From IMG/VR virus record IMGVR_UViG_3300013126_000082, positions 1-40,277 of that record: a DNA stretch of 40,277 bases; one strand, written 5' to 3'. A program made the position numbers and the translations under genes. The stretch is from a virus. The notes beneath the pieces are model-generated. The model saw nothing but the letters and a program-made list of their open reading frames with translations. It was not told the DNA's origin and searched no databases. Positions 37,548 to 40,277 of this stretch are shown here, one piece after another. How positions within the stretch are numbered: the stretch's first letter is position 1; every line of letters begins with the position of its first letter.

Positions 37548-38626
37548 AAGAAAAGAACCCAACAGCTGTAGCCGTCCATGTTTTCGCAGGCGGCTTTTCC
37601 GTAGGCGTAGCCGCTCACTTCGACGTCATCGCCCATTTTGAGACTAGCAAGTACGGCTCGGAAGTCGTCGCGCTTAACCAACCGGAGGTCGACGTCTTTT
37701 CGGGGAAGGAGACCTGGCCGCTTGAAGGCTTGGCAGATCACAAGATTGACTTCGTATTCTGCAACCCGCCTTGCGCGCTTTGGAGTTCGATCGGCATTCT
37801 GGTTCAAAAAGGCGGAGCGGCCTGGAAAGACGACCCGAGGCAAAGCTGTTGGCACGACTGCTTCCAAGTCTTGGAGGCAGCCCGCCCGCAAGTCTTCGCC
37901 GTAGAAAGCGTGTGCCGCGCGTTCTCGCCTACCGGAGGACAGCCCCTCATGATCGAGTTCGCCGAAAAGGCCAACGCGCTTGGGTACTACGTAACCTTTC
38001 TGATGGTAAACGCCGCGCAGTGCGGAATCGCCCAAAACCGGAAGCGGTTCTTTTTCGTAGCGCACAAGATGCCCATGGACTTCACCAGCGACGAGACCCC
38101 AGACATCCCAGTCCGGGAAGCGTTGAAAGGCATCGAACCAGACGACTTCTACACCTTAAGCCCAGAGCTCGAGCGTATCGTTGCGAAAGTCGGATACAGC
38201 CAAGGACTGCGAGAAGTCTGGGAGGAGATGGTGCCTGAGCACAAGAGGAAGAGGAACAAGCACGGTCACGTCTCTGGGCGCCCCATGTTCATGACGCACC
38301 GGATCCACCCGGACAAGCCGCTCGGTGCGATGGCCGGTAATTACTATATCCACTATAAAGAGCCGCGCATGCTGTCCATCGCTGAGATGAAAGTTCTCGG
38401 CGGCTATCCGGAGTGGTTTACCTTCCCGGAGAAGATGACCACTGGGAAAAAGATTTCCTACCTCTGCCAAGCTGTCATGCCGGCCGTGGGCGAGTGGCTC
38501 GCGCGGCAGGCGAAGATCGCCATTCAGCATCAAGGCAAAGCCGACCTGGTGCAGCCAGTTTGCGAGTACCGACTGGTAGATCTTAGAAAAATCCCCGCTG
38601 AGTTCACAGAAGTGGACATCTCCTGA
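37544..38626 (+). CDS. C5-cytosine DNA methyltransferase
   Basis: A 360-residue enzyme. HVFAGGFSVG (12-21) is the SAM-binding motif I, NPPCALWS (74-81) holds the catalytic PC (C77, motif IV), ESV (121-123) is motif VI, QNRKRFFFVA (164-173) is motif VIII, and LSIAEMKVLGGYPEWFTF is motif X. It would methylate cytosine in DNA, protecting the phage from host restriction. The start at 37544 is chosen from the ATGA overlap with the glycosyltransferase. A restriction partner is not present. Confidence 0.85.
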   Translation: MKEKNPTAVAVHVFAGGFSVGVAAHFDVIAHFETSKYGSEVVALNQPEVDVFSGKETWPLEGLADHKIDFVFCNPPCALWSSIGILVQKGGAAWKDDPRQSCWHDCFQVLEAARPQVFAVESVCRAFSPTGGQPLMIEFAEKANALGYYVTFLMVNAAQCGIAQNRKRFFFVAHKMPMDFTSDETPDIPVREALKGIEPDDFYTLSPELERIVAKVGYSQGLREVWEEMVPEHKRKRNKHGHVSGRPMFMTHRIHPDKPLGAMAGNYYIHYKEPRMLSIAEMKVLGGYPEWFTFPEKMTTGKKISYLCQAVMPAVGEWLARQAKIAIQHQGKADLVQPVCEYRLVDLRKIPAEFTEVDIS

Positions 38627-38673
38627 AGGTCTAGCCTTATCCGAGAGCCTCCGAAAATAGTTTCACTTTTTTG

Positions 38674-38701
38674 TTTACTTTTACCTGGCAGTTAGTTATC
38701 T
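38674..38701 (+). promoter_or_regulatory. Leaderless-type promoter for the 38712 gene
   Basis: -35 TTTACT (38674-38679), 16-base spacer TTTACCTGGCAGTTAG, -10 TTATCT (38696-38701), 10 bases before ATG. Confidence 0.65.
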
Positions 38702-38711
38702 TAAGGGTGTT

Positions 38712-39584
38712 ATGAGAAACCAAGCACCCACAACGGGACTAGTGTCCGCCACGCGCTCACTGGTCGAACTGAACGAAACTGATCTTCGCAAGGCCTGCCC
38801 TGCGATCTTCTCAACCAAAGCGGATCCCCGCGTCAGTGAACGGTACTCCTTCACTTCCACGGCGGACATCCTCCCCGTCCTCCGCGACCACGACTTCATT
38901 CCCACTGGAGTCCAAACCCGGATGAAAGCGACACCCTTCAGCAAGCACGCCGTGGAGTTCTTCCACAGCCGCGACCTGGAAAACCTCCGCCGCGGAAAAC
39001 TCGGCGAAGTCCCACGCATCATTCTCACCAACAGCCACGACCGGTCTAGCCGGCTGGTGATCATGGCTGGGTTCTACCGCCTGGTGTGCAGCAACGGGAT
39101 GGTGGTGTCAAGCGGTGCCCACAGCGAACTGAGAGCCATGCACATCAAGCTGGATCCTGAGAGCATCAACAAACTGGTGCACGGCATCTCGCAGATGTTG
39201 GACGGCGCCAGCCAGCAGGTGGAGATCTTCAAGAACCGCAAGGTGTCGAAGATCGAGCAGTCAGTGCTCGCCAACTACGCCGTCGAAGTTCGCTACCGCA
39301 ACTACGAAAAACCGAAGATGGCCGCCAAGGAACTTCTTACCGTGCGCCGCGACGTCGACAAGGGCGACGACCTCTGGTCGGTGTTCAACCGGATCCAGGA
39401 AAACGTCATGGTTGGCGGACTGCCTCTCTTCTCCGGCCGCAAGAGCGGCGGGGTGAAAAGCTTCGAGTTCTCGGTGAACGCGAACCGCCGCCTCTGGGCC
39501 GGAGCTGAAGCGCTCAACGCAGGCGGGATCAAGGCCGTACAGGCCCTCCGCGAAACCGTGAGCGCCCTCCAAGGCGACAACTAA
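38712..39584 (+). CDS. DUF932/DUF945 family phage/plasmid protein
   Basis: A 290-residue protein. FSKHAVEFFHSRD and LGEVPRIILTNSHDRSSRLVIMAGFYRLVCSNGMVV (about 75-135) match the conserved block of the DUF932/DUF945 family, found in phages and plasmids. Its function is unknown; it is often early and highly expressed. It has its own promoter and is followed by a clear terminator, so it forms a single-gene transcription unit. Confidence 0.8.
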   Translation: MRNQAPTTGLVSATRSLVELNETDLRKACPAIFSTKADPRVSERYSFTSTADILPVLRDHDFIPTGVQTRMKATPFSKHAVEFFHSRDLENLRRGKLGEVPRIILTNSHDRSSRLVIMAGFYRLVCSNGMVVSSGAHSELRAMHIKLDPESINKLVHGISQMLDGASQQVEIFKNRKVSKIEQSVLANYAVEVRYRNYEKPKMAAKELLTVRRDVDKGDDLWSVFNRIQENVMVGGLPLFSGRKSGGVKSFEFSVNANRRLWAGAEALNAGGIKAVQALRETVSALQGDN

Positions 39585-39604
39585 GACACAAGCCTCAACC
39601 CAAG

Positions 39605-39627
39605 AAGGCGCCTCCGGGCGCCTTTTT
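39605..39627 (+). terminator. Rho-independent terminator after the DUF932 gene
   Basis: AAGGCGCC (39605-39612), loop TCCG, GGCGCCTT (39617-39624) followed by TTT. A stable GC-rich hairpin with a U-tract, 20 bases after the stop. Confidence 0.85.
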
Positions 39628-39655
39628 GATGCCCAAAAATAGTCGAAAATAGTTG

Positions 39656-39683
39656 TGTACATATACCTAGCAGTCAGTTATTC
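39656..39683 (+). promoter_or_regulatory. Leaderless-type promoter for the 39694 gene
   Basis: -35 TGTACA (39656-39661), 16-base spacer TATACCTAGCAGTCAG, -10 TTATTC (39678-39683), 10 bases before ATG. It follows the terminator of the previous gene directly, which supports its use as a promoter. Confidence 0.7.
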
Positions 39684-39693
39684 TAGTCTTGTC

Positions 39694-40277
39694 ATGAAAA
39701 ACCAGACCACATCACCCCTGATAGAAAAAATTCGGGCCCTCTTCAAAATGGCGGACCCGAACAACGGGGCCACCCAGAACGAAATCGAGACCGCGATGCG
39801 GAAAGCCAAGGAGCTGATGACCAAGCACGGGATCGAGCAGATGGAGATCGGGGAGGCCAGCCAGGCCGCAGAGCCAGGCATCGTCCAAGAGTCCATCAAT
39901 ACTGGCCGCAAGCGGCGGGACGAAGACCGGTGGATCCCAGTCGCCATTAAGAAAGTCTTCGAAGTCGACGTCGTGTTCAGCCTCCGCTTTGACCCGACAG
40001 CCGGAGCACACGGTGGCTACCGCCACGTCTACATCTTCGTGGGCACGCCGGAGGACACACTCATGGCGCGTACTGTGTTGCCCATCATCTACGACGCCAT
40101 GCGGATCGGCCTCAACGCCTACCTCAAGACTAATGGGGTCAAGTGGAACACCCACACGGCGAACAGCTTCTTCCGCGGCGTGGCAGACGGCTTCATCAAC
40201 GCCTCGGTGCACGGGCAGGCGGCCGCTATGAAGCAGTTCAAGAAAGAGCAGCAGGACCGCTTCGCCATCGTGCTCGC
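39694..40277 (+). CDS. DUF2786-type protein (3' end outside window)
   Basis: 194 codons lie in the window and the 3' end is cut off. IEKIRALFKMADPNNGATQNEIETAMRKAKELMTKHGIEQMEI (about 10-52) is the DUF2786 signature. The rest (from about 70) is a conserved-looking domain with HVYIFVGTPEDTLMARTVLPIIYDAM and FRGVADGFINA, as in proteins fused to DUF2786. The family is common in phages; function unknown. It has its own promoter. Confidence 0.75.
   Translation, partial: MKNQTTSPLIEKIRALFKMADPNNGATQNEIETAMRKAKELMTKHGIEQMEIGEASQAAEPGIVQESINTGRKRRDEDRWIPVAIKKVFEVDVVFSLRFDPTAGAHGGYRHVYIFVGTPEDTLMARTVLPIIYDAMRIGLNAYLKTNGVKWNTHTANSFFRGVADGFINASVHGQAAAMKQFKKEQQDRFAIVL

Noticed and set aside
37544-38626. 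A restriction-modification pair with the methyltransferase
   Set aside because: No endonuclease-like gene is adjacent; the neighbours are a glycosyltransferase and a DUF932 protein, so an orphan methyltransferase is more likely.

Overview
This window looks like about 40 kb of a tailed double-stranded DNA phage genome, probably podovirus-like, split into two divergent blocks around an intergenic region at 15770-15972. The left block (minus strand, about 1-15770) holds packaging and virion genes. In transcription order these are a RuvC-like resolvase, small and large terminase, two cysteine-cluster proteins, a portal, a scaffold-like protein, three glycosyltransferases with a GDP-L-fucose synthase, the likely major capsid protein, a repeat-rich virion protein, a tail fibre, a small gene and a membrane protein cut by the window edge. 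One small gene (4391-4666) runs the opposite way inside this block from its own promoter. The right block (plus strand, 15973-40277) holds early and replication genes. No RNA genes were recognised, and no gene-free stretch exceeds 300 bases.

The plus strand begins with small genes of unknown function (15973-18977). Next comes an unusual run of small genes at about 18974-22411. Long imperfect inverted repeats, built like integron attC sites, lie between most of these genes. Then follow more small genes (22408-24750), an SF2 helicase, a dCMP deaminase-like protein, a RecB/Cas4-like nuclease with a probable Fe-S cluster, an acidic repeat protein, a possible degenerate ThyX-like protein, a family A DNA polymerase, a Nudix hydrolase, a deoxynucleotide kinase, a ThyA-family enzyme with a dCMP-type active site, a primase-helicase, a GT-B glycosyltransferase, a C5-cytosine methyltransferase, a DUF932 protein and a DUF2786 protein (partial).

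Three things stand out. First, the block at 19372-22168 reads as an array of mobile gene cassettes. Each delimitable cassette begins with bases whose reverse complement closes the same cassette, while the two halves of a junction often mismatch, which is what recombination between cassettes would leave. The core sites (GTTC...) differ from the integron consensus and no integrase is visible here. Second, the polymerase-methyltransferase operon contains the parts of a T4-like cytosine modification pathway: dCMP-type hydroxymethylase, nucleotide kinase, Nudix enzyme, glycosyltransferase and C5-methyltransferase. Third, a repeated promoter (TTTACT or TGTACA, 16-17 bases, TTATNT) sits so close to start codons that its transcripts should be leaderless or nearly so. 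The same element also precedes the small terminase gene on the other strand.

The host cannot be named. Rarity of Shine-Dalgarno sequences, leaderless-type promoters and A/C-rich leaders suggest a bacterium in which SD-led initiation is not dominant (PVC or Bacteroidota-like lineages are possibilities); this is inference only. The gene order portal, scaffold, capsid and the portal sequence suggest a short-tailed phage, but no tail tube, tape measure or lysis enzyme is in the window, so the morphology is not settled.
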